Assembly: GCA_963821715.1 (NCBI GenBank)
Contig: CAWGET010000004.1
Location: 310,001-374,000 of the forward strand
Origin: CAWGET01 sp963821715
GTDB taxonomy: Bacteria; Bacteroidota; Ignavibacteria; Ignavibacteriales; Melioribacteraceae
Direction of reading: 5' to 3'
Length of the DNA stretch: 64,000 nt
Part shown: positions 50,168 to 59,258 of the stretch, piece after piece
Layout: each line of letters starts with the position of its first letter
How positions within the stretch are numbered: position 1 is the stretch's first letter
The notes under the pieces: model-generated
What the model saw: only the letters and a program-made list of their open reading frames with translations
Database searches by the model: none
Told to the model about the DNA's origin: nothing
Made by a program: the position numbers and the translations under genes

Positions 50168-52075
50168 TTATTTCCTTCGCCGTCCCTCGAAGATCCCTTT
50201 TTCTTTCCGGCTATACGGCTTAAAATTTTTATTCTCCGCTTGCGAAAGTGAGACATTCACAGAACTTAATTGAACTCCGTTTTGAGACAGATTGGAATAA
50301 AGTTCGTTAATTTTATTTTCCACAATATGTTTTACCGCTTCGTTCTCAACTTCAATTCTCGCGGAAATTATATTATCAGCTACTTCCAGCGCTATCTTTA
50401 CCTTCCCTAATTGCTCCGGTTCAATATTTAGGGTGATGGAAGACTTTTCACTTTTTTGAATAAACCGTGAAATCTCTTTGATTATATCGGGCGCTTTTAC
50501 TGTCCGCTCTTTTTCTCCGGTTTGCGGTATTTGAAAGTCACTCTTCTCGGAAACTTTTTTATCCGCCTGATTCAAAGCTTCGGCAAACCCGGAACTTTTT
50601 TGGTCAGATGACTGAGAATCTTCCTTTTTTCCATCAGATTCCCCCGATGCAACGCCAACTTCCTGAACCGGTTTATCTTTCGGCGCTGTTTTAGCACTTC
50701 CGTCCGATACTTTTTTATCATCAACAACTTTTGGTTCGTTCGCGGCTTTGTCATTTAGATTTTCGTTTTTTACTGCCGATTGTTTCTCTTCAACGTTTTT
50801 AACGAGAATTTTTTCTTCGCTAACCACTTTTTCTGCGGATGGTTTCCCTTCTGACTCATTTACTGCTTTATCGGATTTACCCGCCAATTTTTTATCTTCG
50901 TTTGCTAAAACATTTTCTGTTGTGTCATTTAATGCCTTTTCTTTTCTGAAGCCGGTGTTTTGCGCTTCGTCAATTATCCTCGCCGTTTTTATATCTCTTT
51001 TAACTTCTGAAAAGAACCGGTCTTCTTTAGTCTTTTCACCTGCTGTAATTTTGTCTTCACCGGCAGAGGATTGAACGGAGTTCTCTTTCCCCTCCGCTGC
51101 TTCTTTCGTGACCGATGATTCAACTTTTACAGCGCTTGATCCGGTTTTATCCGGAGAAGGTTCTGTTTTGGATAAGGATGATTCAAGATTTAATTTTACT
51201 CCCGCTTTATTATCAACAGGAATATCATTGTTCAAAATTTTCCCCGTAGCGGCGGTATTCGCAGCTTTTTCTTTTGGAAGAATATTTGCTTCCATCTTTT
51301 GAAGTTTTACTTTTATCTCTTTGCCAAGTTCTTCGGGAAGATCCTGAGTAGAAACTGTTTTTAATAACTCGGGTTTTACTGCATCGGCTTTCAAATTATT
51401 CGATAAATTTTCAGGTAATACTTTTGCTTTTACAGAAGACAATTCCGGGCTTTGCGCTTTTATTTTATTTACTAATTTTCCTTCTTCAGTTAAAACCAAT
51501 CCAGAAGATTTTATTTCAGCGTTAGGTTTTGATTGCTTCCCTTTATCAAGACCCGATACCTCAAGTGCAATTTTACCTTCCGTCGTGTTCAATACGATAG
51601 AATTATTTTTTAATATTTCGCTTTTAATTTCAGAAGCAATAAGTCCTTTCACTTCACTTTTGGAAAGTCCTTCCGTATTCAGGTTCATCAAAAGTGCCAA
51701 CGGAAGTGCTTCTGTAATTCCTTCAATTAATTCATCTAATTCTTTTTCATTCAAGGTTAATTCGGCTGAAGTTTTGCTTTCACCTAATAAAGATTCAAGT
51801 CCGTTTTTTCCGTTCCCTTTCAAGTCCGACAGTAATTTTTTCAGATCAATTTTATTCGATTCGAGGATCTGCATAACATTTATTTTTTCGGTCTTACCGG
51901 TTGTAACCGGTATGTTAGAATTTTTCAAACCTTCGGAAGCCGGAGTTTTATCTTCACTCATATAAACGTTGATGATATCGGAGAAGAGATAATTGGAACC
52001 GCTTAATTTATTTTTAACCGGTGCTTTATTTTCCGCGCCGGCGGTATCGTTGATAAATAGAGGATTAAAGATCAT
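50168..52075 (-). CDS. fliK: Hook-length control protein FliK, C-terminus frameshifted
   Basis: 635 residues as read: a long Lys/Glu/Ser-rich ruler region (about 60-500) and a C-terminal switch domain (SSITLNIEPEQLGKVKIALE, VENEAVKHIVENKI). The true end seems lost: removing one base from GGG/AAAAA at 50195-50202 continues the frame past 50168 through KKYGYNTYEFLV to a TAG at 50098-50100, giving 658 residues. GYNT-E endings are familiar from FliK proteins of spirochaetes, and the restored stop sits beside flgD's ribosome site. It overlaps motE by four bases. Confidence 0.9.
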   Translation of the reverse strand: MIFNPLFINDTAGAENKAPVKNKLSGSNYLFSDIINVYMSEDKTPASEGLKNSNIPVTTGKTEKINVMQILESNKIDLKKLLSDLKGNGKNGLESLLGESKTSAELTLNEKELDELIEGITEALPLALLMNLNTEGLSKSEVKGLIASEIKSEILKNNSIVLNTTEGKIALEVSGLDKGKQSKPNAEIKSSGLVLTEEGKLVNKIKAQSPELSSVKAKVLPENLSNNLKADAVKPELLKTVSTQDLPEELGKEIKVKLQKMEANILPKEKAANTAATGKILNNDIPVDNKAGVKLNLESSLSKTEPSPDKTGSSAVKVESSVTKEAAEGKENSVQSSAGEDKITAGEKTKEDRFFSEVKRDIKTARIIDEAQNTGFRKEKALNDTTENVLANEDKKLAGKSDKAVNESEGKPSAEKVVSEEKILVKNVEEKQSAVKNENLNDKAANEPKVVDDKKVSDGSAKTAPKDKPVQEVGVASGESDGKKEDSQSSDQKSSGFAEALNQADKKVSEKSDFQIPQTGEKERTVKAPDIIKEISRFIQKSEKSSITLNIEPEQLGKVKIALEVADNIISARIEVENEAVKHIVENKINELYSNLSQNGVQLSSVNVSLSQAENKNFKPYSRKEKGIFEGRRRK

Positions 52076-52674
52076 TGTTTGGTTCCGGTTAATTTTACAA
52101 CAAGTTCGGGATTTAAGTATGATAGTATTTCTGCTGCTTTCTTGTTTTTCATTTTGTAGAGTATGTCCCTTGCTTCATTATCGGATATCGATTGAATAAT
52201 TTTAGCCGCTTGCCGTGAATCCATAGATTCATAAATCTTAACAGTCGATTTCAGCCAATCGGCATAAGCCTGATCGCTCTTCGCTTTAATTTTTTTCTGA
52301 AGAGATTCAATTTCTCCGTTTTTATCATTAACATTATTCTTCATCTGGCTTAAAGCGTTTTCCACTTTATTTAATCTTGTAAGCAACAGACTGTCAACTT
52401 TAGCCTCTTCTTCCATTTTAAGCTTTGCGCTTTCAGCATTGTTTTTTCTACTTTTGATTGAATCGGCTATTTCTTTCTTTACTTCTTCGTTAATTATTTT
52501 TTTTACTTCATCTGCTGATATACCGGGAATTTCAATGGTTTTCACCTCTTTTTCCGCCGGCGAAAAATCGAATGCGAAAACATTCCTGTAATTTTCACTC
52601 ATTACCACAAGTGAAAGTGTAACCAGTGCAAAAGCCATCAGAAAAGAAATTATGTAAACTAGATTCTGTTTCAC
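52072..52674 (-). CDS. motE: MotE-like periplasmic flagellar protein
   Basis: 200 residues from a GTG start with AGAGG nine bases upstream: one N-terminal membrane helix (about 7-26), a long coiled coil (about 70-135) and a MgtE-N-like helical C-terminus (YESMDSRQAAKIIQSI, AAEILSYLNPELV). This order fits the MotE/YlxF family encoded between fliJ and fliK, which helps stator or motor parts in the periplasm. Confidence 0.82.
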   Translation of the reverse strand: MKQNLVYIISFLMAFALVTLSLVVMSENYRNVFAFDFSPAEKEVKTIEIPGISADEVKKIINEEVKKEIADSIKSRKNNAESAKLKMEEEAKVDSLLLTRLNKVENALSQMKNNVNDKNGEIESLQKKIKAKSDQAYADWLKSTVKIYESMDSRQAAKIIQSISDNEARDILYKMKNKKAAEILSYLNPELVVKLTGTKQ

Positions 52675-52676
52675 TT

Positions 52677-53114
52677 TTAATTTCCTCTCGCAAATCTTTT
52701 CGTAGCGATATCGTCAAATTCTTTCTGCTCGAACCTTCTCTCTTCTTTCATAAAATCTATTTTATGTTTTTCTTTAAGTAACTCGAACATTTTAACTTCC
52801 TTACTTTTCTCGGTAAGCTCCTCCAATTTTTCTTCTCTCTTTTTCTTCAGTTGCTCGAGCTGTTGCCGGAATTCTTCTATCCTGGAGTCGAGCGTTTTAT
52901 CGTAAGTACTATGAAAATGAAGCTCGGAGCCTTTTATTTTTTTATTTTTCAACAAATCTCTTTTCCGGTTCAGTTTTAGTTCGAATATTTCTTTTATTTC
53001 AGTCTCTTTTTTATTTATTTCCAAATCGATAAGAGCAAGTTCTTTTTCGATCTTCTTCTCGAGCGATTCTTTAATCGACTTTATATTTTCAAATTTAAAT
53101 GTGAATCTTCCCAT
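52677..53114 (-). CDS. fliJ: Flagellar export protein FliJ
   Basis: 145 residues forming one long antiparallel coiled coil rich in Lys and Glu, typical of FliJ, which links the FliI ATPase ring to FlhA. Conservation in the family is weak; the call rests on the fliI-fliJ order, length and coiled coil. Confidence 0.88.
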   Translation of the reverse strand: MGRFTFKFENIKSIKESLEKKIEKELALIDLEINKKETEIKEIFELKLNRKRDLLKNKKIKGSELHFHSTYDKTLDSRIEEFRQQLEQLKKKREEKLEELTEKSKEVKMFELLKEKHKIDFMKEERRFEQKEFDDIATKRFARGN

Positions 53115-53116
53115 AC

Positions 53117-54448
53117 TTAAGCGAGCGGTTTATCAATTATCTGCATCAATCTTTCCTTCGAATCTGTGAATGATGATTTTTCGAACATATCCTGTTTCAG
53201 AAATCCGCGAAGCGACGAAATATTTGCCAGCGCATGATCGATTTGCGGATTGCTTCCTTTAACATATGCGCCTATATTTATCAGATCCTCAGCTTCGTTG
53301 TAAGTCGTCATCACTTCATTAAATTCCGCTGCTCTCATTCTGTGATCTTGATCCACGATATCCGGCATTACACGGCTTACACTCTGCAGCGGATCGATTG
53401 CCGGAAATTGCGCTTTATTGGCCAACTTCCTGGAAAGGACAATGTGCCCGTCCAGTATAGATCTCACAGCATCTGCTATTGGTTCGGTCATATCGTCACC
53501 GTCAACCAGAACAGTATAAAAACCGGTTATGCTTCCGCGTTCGGAATTACCCGCGCGTTCCAGCAGCTTTGGAAGAATGGCGAATACAGAAGGCGTATAT
53601 CCTTTGGTTGTAGGCGGTTCACCGATCGTCAATCCGACTTCCCGCTGTGCCATCGCAAACCGCGTAACGGAATCCATCATAAGAACAACATCTTTCCCCT
53701 GATCGCGGAAATATTCCGCGATGGTTGTGCCAACGAACGCCGCCTTGATCCGCATCAGCGCTGGTTTGTCGCTTGTGGCAACAATCACAACAGATTTTTT
53801 TAATCCTTCTTCACCGAGATCTTTTTCTATAAATTCCCTTACTTCTCTTCCCCGCTCGCCTACTAATACAATAACATTCACGTCCGCATCAGTATTGCGC
53901 GCTATCATCCCAAGAGTAACACTTTTGCCAACACCGCTTCCTGCGAAAATTCCAACACGCTGCCCACGACCGCAGGAAAGAAGTCCGTCTATAGCCCGCA
54001 CTCCGGTCTGGAGCGGTCTTGAGATTCTGTTTCTCTCCATCGGATTAGGCGGCTCCCGGTAAATACTTTTATTGGCATCTACATCCAAGTCGCCTTTGCC
54101 GTCAATTGGTTTTCCGAATCCGTCGATTATTCTTCCCAATAATTTTTCGCCGGCGCCGATACTGAATGATTTTCCGCTTGCAATTATTTCGCACGAAGGA
54201 GAAATATTTTCAATTTCACCCAGCGCAATCGACAATACTTTGCCATCTTTAAATCCTACAACTTCAGCATCGCAAACTTCCTTACCCGATTTATCTACAA
54301 TTTTGCAGATCTCGCCGTAGGAAACATTCGGTCCGATCGATACAATAATTAATCCGATCACATCGGTTACCTTACCATTTATCTTCACCGAATCGGTTTC
54401 ATCAATCAGTTTAGAATATCGTTCAATATATGATTGGGCGAGTGACAT
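53117..54448 (-). CDS. fliI: Flagellar export ATPase FliI
   Basis: 443 residues, F1-beta-like. Walker A is GIFAGSGVGKS, Walker B VVLMMDSVTRFAMAQREVG, followed by GEPPTTKGYTPSVFAILP. FliI forms a hexamer under the export gate. It shares a base with fliH and precedes fliJ by two bases. Confidence 0.95.
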   Translation of the reverse strand: MSLAQSYIERYSKLIDETDSVKINGKVTDVIGLIIVSIGPNVSYGEICKIVDKSGKEVCDAEVVGFKDGKVLSIALGEIENISPSCEIIASGKSFSIGAGEKLLGRIIDGFGKPIDGKGDLDVDANKSIYREPPNPMERNRISRPLQTGVRAIDGLLSCGRGQRVGIFAGSGVGKSVTLGMIARNTDADVNVIVLVGERGREVREFIEKDLGEEGLKKSVVIVATSDKPALMRIKAAFVGTTIAEYFRDQGKDVVLMMDSVTRFAMAQREVGLTIGEPPTTKGYTPSVFAILPKLLERAGNSERGSITGFYTVLVDGDDMTEPIADAVRSILDGHIVLSRKLANKAQFPAIDPLQSVSRVMPDIVDQDHRMRAAEFNEVMTTYNEAEDLINIGAYVKGSNPQIDHALANISSLRGFLKQDMFEKSSFTDSKERLMQIIDKPLA

Positions 54449-55071
54449 TATTCTTCAAATAATTTTTGTTCAATAGATTTTACTACTTCATTTATTTGGG
54501 AGGTCAATCTGCCATCCACATTACCTATTTCCGTTTCTATTATGCACCCGCCTTTATCAACACTCTTAGTCTGCTCAAATTTTATTCTTGAGAAAGACTG
54601 CTCGAATTGTTCCGTCTTTCCCTCGTCCGTAAGAAAACTATAATCTTCCGGATTTATTTTAATTATCACTTCGTTAGCGCCCAAAATTTTATGGGACGAA
54701 TCTTTCAATACTTCTTCGATACTCGATCTGTCAGCGACTTCGCGCCTTATAATTTTTCCCGCCAGTTTTTTTGAAACGTCGAGAATTATTTTATTGAAAG
54801 ACGACTCATATTCAAATAATTTATTTTCAAAACTTGCCAGAATGCTGTAAAATTCTTCCGATTTTTCAACAAGCTGATCTGTGAATTCTCTTTCCAATTC
54901 TGATTTAGCTTTATTGTAACCTTCCGTATATCCTTTTTCGTAGTAGCCTTCCATTTGGCGTCGGAGTAATTGCTCTTCATTTTCGGATTCTTCCCCGTTT
55001 TCTGAAGAGCTGATGTTGACCACCGCTTTTAAACTTTTGGAATTTTTTCTGATCTTTAATACATCAGACAT
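54448..55071 (-). CDS. fliH: Flagellar export regulator FliH
   Basis: 207 residues: an N-terminal basic/acidic segment, a glycine-containing helix (YYEKGYTEGYNKAKSELE) with the G-x3-G pattern of FliH, and a C-terminal domain (KKLAGKIIRREVADRS, GGCIIETEIGNVDGRL) like the F-type ATPase delta subunit. It links FliI to the C-ring. It overlaps fliG by eight bases. Confidence 0.93.
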   Translation of the reverse strand: MSDVLKIRKNSKSLKAVVNISSSENGEESENEEQLLRRQMEGYYEKGYTEGYNKAKSELEREFTDQLVEKSEEFYSILASFENKLFEYESSFNKIILDVSKKLAGKIIRREVADRSSIEEVLKDSSHKILGANEVIIKINPEDYSFLTDEGKTEQFEQSFSRIKFEQTKSVDKGGCIIETEIGNVDGRLTSQINEVVKSIEQKLFEE

Positions 55072-56110
55072 AAACTTCCTCCGAGCCGCCGCGGAAGTTG
55101 ATAGATATTTCTTCCTGCTCTTCCAGCATTTTTATTACATCCACAATCCTGGCTTGAGCCGCTTCTACTTCCTTCAACTTTGTGGGACCCATATACTGAA
55201 GTTCTTCTTTCAAAAGATCCGCGGCTCTTTCGGACATGTTTCCGAAAACTTTTTCTCTTACTTTTTCTTCCGCTATTTTTAACGAAAGAGCTAAATCTTT
55301 TCTGTCAACTTCTTTCATTATTCTTTGTATATCTCTATCCTGCAATTGAACAATATCGTCGAACAGGAACATTAATCTTTTTATTTCGAGAGTCATTTCG
55401 TCATCATATTGTCCGAGACTTTCAATCAGTTCTTTGCTCATACTTACGCTTGTTCTGTTCAATATTGTGGCAACGGTTTTTGGTCCGCCCAGTTTACTGA
55501 TAGACTGCCCCATAGAAAATCCGGCAAGGTCGTCAACAACACGTTCAACCTGCTGAAGAGTCTGAGGTGAAATCTTACCGAGAGTCGCAATTCTGTAAAG
55601 CACTTCGCCCCTCACATCGTCGGATAATTCTTTCAATGCCTGGGCTGTTTGATCCGGATGCAGATGTGATAAGATTAAAGCGATTGTTTGGGGATGTTCC
55701 TTATTCAGGAAGCTTATAAGCTGTTGAGAATCGGCGCTTTTTAGTACATCGAAACCGTGCAGCGTTGTAATATTTTTTACTTTTTCAATTATTTCAACGG
55801 CTTTTGCCAAGCCGTAAGTTTTTTCCAAAACCTGTTGAGCATAATCCATTCCGCCTTCGAGTAAATATTCGCGGGCGGTAACCATATTGTAATAATCATC
55901 CATTACCTGTTCAACAACGCCGGAAGGAACATTCTTCGACTGTGAAATTTCGGCGGAGATCTGCTCTACGTCATTCGGGTCTAAATGTTTGAATACGGCT
56001 GAAGCAGTATCGACGTTAAGGGCAATTAATAGTAGTGCGGCTTTTTGAGGCCCTGTTAAATCAGCCGCTGTTATTGAAGAAGATTGTCTTTTCATTTTAC
56101 CTGTATTCAT
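55064..56110 (-). CDS. fliG: Flagellar switch protein FliG
   Basis: 348 residues in three armadillo-like domains: LTGPQKAALLLIAL (N), KEHPQTIALILSHL (EHPQR motif, middle) and a C-terminal torque domain with charged residues meeting MotA (LFDDIVQLQDRDIQRIMKEV). ATG 56110 overlaps fliF by 14 bases; ATG 56095, one base after fliF's stop with AGG upstream, is an equally good start. Confidence 0.95.
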   Translation of the reverse strand: MNTGKMKRQSSSITAADLTGPQKAALLLIALNVDTASAVFKHLDPNDVEQISAEISQSKNVPSGVVEQVMDDYYNMVTAREYLLEGGMDYAQQVLEKTYGLAKAVEIIEKVKNITTLHGFDVLKSADSQQLISFLNKEHPQTIALILSHLHPDQTAQALKELSDDVRGEVLYRIATLGKISPQTLQQVERVVDDLAGFSMGQSISKLGGPKTVATILNRTSVSMSKELIESLGQYDDEMTLEIKRLMFLFDDIVQLQDRDIQRIMKEVDRKDLALSLKIAEEKVREKVFGNMSERAADLLKEELQYMGPTKLKEVEAAQARIVDVIKMLEEQEEISINFRGGSEEVYV

Positions 56111-57719
56111 TTTCTCTTAACCAGGAGTTGATAAGTTTAGCCGCTTCCGAAGGATTCTTCGCTACATAATTAACTATTTTATCTTGCTTAGCTTTCTGCA
56201 TCGCAGCGTCATCGGTTATTTCATCCTCAATATCGCCCATTGCTATAGCCGGTTTTCGCTTAGGCTTCTGCATTGAAGCGGCGTTTAATTGATTCCCGGA
56301 TTGCCCCGAATTATTCGTGTCCAACAAATCGTTGAACGCATCATCGGAATAACCGTTGTTCATTGTCCCGATCATTATTTTTTCAGTTTTTAATTTCTTT
56401 AATAATCCTTTAAGCACAAAAAGTGCCGCGCCCAAGGCTAAAAAGATTATCAGATAATTGGAATACTTTTCAATGCTGTTTAACGGAGATACTTCCTGAG
56501 AACCGACTTCTTCAAACTCCTGCGTTTCGAAAGGAATGCTGACTATTGAAACCTGGTCCGGACGAGTATCATCAATACCAACAGATTGGCGGACGATCTG
56601 CTCGAGCTTCTGAAGCTGTTCTTCAGACCGGGGTTTGTTAACTATTTTAGTCTCCTCTCCTTCGGTTACTTCGGTAGGAATACCGTTGATAACAGCAGCT
56701 ACTGTAATTCTTTTTAGATTACCCGCGCCTTCTATTACTCTTTCAATTGTTTTGCTTATTTCATAATTGGTGGTAGAATTCTCGCTTATTACAGCGTTCG
56801 AATCGCTTATGGATGAACCCGTACTCTCCGATTTTATAGTCTGCTCACTTACTGCCACCTGGGATTCGGGATCATACATTTCCATTGTTTTTTCAACTTG
56901 TTTGGAATCAAGATCCACGTTTACTCTTACCATAGAGTTGCCGTAGCCCAAAACATTATCGAGCAGACTCTGCGCTTTATTCGCAAGATAACTTTCAATT
57001 TTACTTTTCACTTCGTATTGCTTTCCGCTTAACGCCTGCATCGAATCGTCCTCAACTTCCTGCGAAAGAAGCTTTCCCTGAGTATTTAAGATCGTAACTT
57101 TTTCGGGGCGCAAACCTTCAACGCTTCCGGCAACAAGATTGGATATTGCCGTAATGTTGTTTTTATTGATAGAAGAATTGGATGTGAGCTTTAAAACTAC
57201 GGAAGCCGTCGGTTCTTTTTGTTCGTTCTTAAAAATCGATTTTTCCGGGAAGACTATGTGAACCCTTGCTCCTTCAATTCCGTTTTGCTGAATGATAGTT
57301 CGAGATATTTCTCCCTCAAGCGCGCGCTTGAAATTGAGCTTCTGCATAAATTCCGACATTCCCATTGTATTCTTGTCGAAAATTTCGTAGCCAATGATTC
57401 CTGAATTGGGAATTCCTTTTCCTGCCATTTCCAAACGGAGTTCATAAATTTTTTCGCCGGGAACTAAAATCGTCTCGCCGTTATTTTCCAATTTATAGGG
57501 AATTTTTTTTGCTGTTAAGGATTCGACAACTTTCGATGCGTCTTCAGACGCAAGATTTGTATAAAGCGGAGAATAGTTCGGTTCATTAAATATGAACAAA
57601 ACGAAGATCAGTAAAACCACCGTAACAACAAAAATTCCGCCGATCATCAATCTTTGCTGAATGGAAAGTTTATTGAAAATATTTACTACCGAACCGAGAG
57701 TATTGTTATTTTGTTCCAC
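56097..57719 (-). CDS. fliF: Flagellar MS-ring protein FliF
   Basis: 540 residues from a GTG start with AGGAT upstream. Membrane helices at about 26-46 and 432-450 flank periplasmic ring domains (YSPLYTNLASEDASKVVESL, VHIVFPEKSIF). The C-terminal tail (AKNPSEAAKLINSWL) docks FliG. FliF builds the first ring of the basal body. Confidence 0.95.
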   Translation of the reverse strand: MEQNNNTLGSVVNIFNKLSIQQRLMIGGIFVVTVVLLIFVLFIFNEPNYSPLYTNLASEDASKVVESLTAKKIPYKLENNGETILVPGEKIYELRLEMAGKGIPNSGIIGYEIFDKNTMGMSEFMQKLNFKRALEGEISRTIIQQNGIEGARVHIVFPEKSIFKNEQKEPTASVVLKLTSNSSINKNNITAISNLVAGSVEGLRPEKVTILNTQGKLLSQEVEDDSMQALSGKQYEVKSKIESYLANKAQSLLDNVLGYGNSMVRVNVDLDSKQVEKTMEMYDPESQVAVSEQTIKSESTGSSISDSNAVISENSTTNYEISKTIERVIEGAGNLKRITVAAVINGIPTEVTEGEETKIVNKPRSEEQLQKLEQIVRQSVGIDDTRPDQVSIVSIPFETQEFEEVGSQEVSPLNSIEKYSNYLIIFLALGAALFVLKGLLKKLKTEKIMIGTMNNGYSDDAFNDLLDTNNSGQSGNQLNAASMQKPKRKPAIAMGDIEDEITDDAAMQKAKQDKIVNYVAKNPSEAAKLINSWLRENEYR

Positions 57720-57721
57720 AG

Positions 57722-58009
57722 TTACTGCATCCTGGTTAGTTCTTTATACATATCGATTGATTTATTTCTGATTTCCATAAGAAGGTCCAGACTCGTTTTT
57801 GCTTTTTCGCCTGCAACCATTACTTCGTGTAATTCAATATCTTCACCGTTAATAAAATCCTGAACCGCTTTCTCGGAGGAATTCTGGTCACTGTTAACTC
57901 CTTTAACAAATTCCGAAAAGAGGTTTCCGAAACCTGTATCCTTCGGTTTTTGCAGGTCGTTTATTTTAGGAAGATCATTATTATAAATTCTTAAATCGGA
58001 TATTTTCAT
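57722..58009 (-). CDS. fliE: Rod-MS-ring junction protein FliE
   Basis: 95 residues, normal for FliE. FGNLFSEFVKGVN and the C-terminal ELHEVMVAGEKAKTSLDLL motif, close to the family's DVHDVMIAxEKA, are clear. It links the MS ring to the rod and lies two bases before fliF. Confidence 0.94.
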   Translation of the reverse strand: MKISDLRIYNNDLPKINDLQKPKDTGFGNLFSEFVKGVNSDQNSSEKAVQDFINGEDIELHEVMVAGEKAKTSLDLLMEIRNKSIDMYKELTRMQ

Positions 58010-58011
58010 TA

Positions 58012-58260
58012 TTAACCTCGTTTATCGAATAGCGAACCGAGAGTAACTCCCGCCATCGAACCGGATTGTTTGTAAAAATGATAATCGACTAACTCAGATT
58101 TTTTATCCGGATACATATTTACGAAGAATTGCTTTTCTTCGTTCGATACCGGATCCGGTTTAAGTTCTTTAGCAGCCGGGGTTTCAACCGGTTTTTTAGG
58201 CTGAATATTTTTTAAATTCTGAAGCCCGTAATTACCCGCAACATTGTTGGCTATTTTCAT
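58012..58260 (-). CDS. Small unknown protein between flgC and fliE
   Basis: 82 residues (MKIANNVAGNYGLQN...). A proline/lysine-rich stretch (QPKKPVETPAAKELKPDP) is followed by a short conserved-looking end, QFFVNMYPDKKSELVDYHFY. I do not recognise it. It fills the space between flgC and fliE with 1-2 base gaps, so it is surely translated; a rod-assembly role is a guess. Confidence 0.7.
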   Translation of the reverse strand: MKIANNVAGNYGLQNLKNIQPKKPVETPAAKELKPDPVSNEEKQFFVNMYPDKKSELVDYHFYKQSGSMAGVTLGSLFDKRG

Positions 58261-58261
58261 T

Positions 58262-58756
58262 CTATATCTCCAGGGAATCTTTTGCTATTTGCTTCGATGC
58301 GTTGAAAGCTGTAAGATTTGCTTCATAACTTCTTGTGGCTGCAATCATATCCACCATTTCGGTCACTACATTAACATTCGGCATTAAAACATAACCTTCG
58401 TCGTCCGCGTCGGGATGATCGGGCATATAAACTTTGTCGCCTTCACTCGCGTCTTGGTTAACCTCCATCGTTATTCCGTTATTTCCGTCATTCATATTCG
58501 GCAGCCCGTTTACTCCACCGCTGATATGATCGGGATTCGAAACTTCCATCTTTAATGAAGGAACAGAAATTTGAGAATTGACAAACTGATCTTTCTGAGA
58601 GACCCTTAAAAATTTTCTTTGGTAAGGGGTTCCCTCACTTGTGCGCGTTGTGCTGGTGTTTGCGATATTTTCCGCGATAAGATCCATCTTCTTTTTATTG
58701 ATGGACAATCCTTTTGCGCTTATATTGAACGCCGTAAACTTTGGTCCGACTTTCAT
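58262..58756 (-). CDS. flgC: Flagellar rod protein FlgC
   Basis: 164 residues: N-terminal rod helix (FNISAKGLSINKKKMDLIAE, NIANTSTTRT), PYQRKFLRV, and a C-terminal YVLMPNVNVVTEMVDMIAAT helix. FlgC is part of the proximal rod. It shares a base with flgB. Confidence 0.95.
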   Translation of the reverse strand: MKVGPKFTAFNISAKGLSINKKKMDLIAENIANTSTTRTSEGTPYQRKFLRVSQKDQFVNSQISVPSLKMEVSNPDHISGGVNGLPNMNDGNNGITMEVNQDASEGDKVYMPDHPDADDEGYVLMPNVNVVTEMVDMIAATRSYEANLTAFNASKQIAKDSLEI

Positions 58757-59136
58757 TATCTACCTCCCTTAATTACGTTCTGCATATTTCTGAAATGCAT
58801 AGTAATTTTTCTTGCGGCAAATTTGAACATAAGTTGATTCTCCGCGAGGTCGGCCATCTCTTTATCGATATCTACATTATTGAAGCCGGAAATATTTTCG
58901 CCCGAAGAATCTTTCTCTACCTGAAAACCGTTCTCCGGCGATGAAGGACTAATATGCTTTGAGTCCGTAACTTTCATTCCGGCATTTAAATTTTGAGTAA
59001 ACATTTCATCAAAGCGGAGTTCTTCCCTTTTATATCCGACAGTTGAGACGTTGGCGATATTTTTATTTATCACCTTCTGCTTTGCGGCCGTATAATCAAG
59101 AAGTTTTTCTAATGCTTTTACAGATGTTTGAGCCAT
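58756..59136 (-). CDS. flgB: Flagellar rod protein FlgB
   Basis: 126 residues with NIANVSTVGYKREELRFDEM and the C-terminal VDIDKEMADLAENQLMFKFA helix, typical of FlgB, the first rod protein. It is the first gene after a 122-base gap with a sigma-54-like motif, so the basal-body operon probably starts here. Confidence 0.94.
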   Translation of the reverse strand: MAQTSVKALEKLLDYTAAKQKVINKNIANVSTVGYKREELRFDEMFTQNLNAGMKVTDSKHISPSSPENGFQVEKDSSGENISGFNNVDIDKEMADLAENQLMFKFAARKITMHFRNMQNVIKGGR

Positions 59137-59167
59137 AGTCTCTGAATTTTTATTTTAAGACTATAAC

Positions 59168-59182
59168 TCAAAACTAATGCCA
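59168..59182 (-). promoter_or_regulatory. Sigma-54-like -24/-12 motif upstream of flgB
   Basis: Minus strand: TGGCAT-TAGTT-TTGA, ending 32 bases before the flgB ATG. Same form and similar distance as the motifs before fliL and the fliA group. Confidence 0.55.
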
Positions 59183-59258
59183 ATAAGAATTGCTATTATT
59201 TTAGAGGATTAAAAGGTATGGATTAGAAGTTTTGTGGCTAAATTTATACACTTGTAAA

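Noticed and set aside
37744..50202. Programmed +1 ribosomal frameshifting as a common explanation for flhA, flhB, flgE and fliK
   Set aside because: The break sites (ACC T CTG, TTTT CTA, CTT G GAA, AAA G GGA) share no slippery codon, stop context or upstream stimulator.
50748..51965. Plus-strand open frames opposite fliK (and similar ones opposite flgE, fliI, cheA)
   Set aside because: They are Ser/Phe-rich mirror images of Lys/Glu-rich coding sequence, with no ribosome sites or domains.
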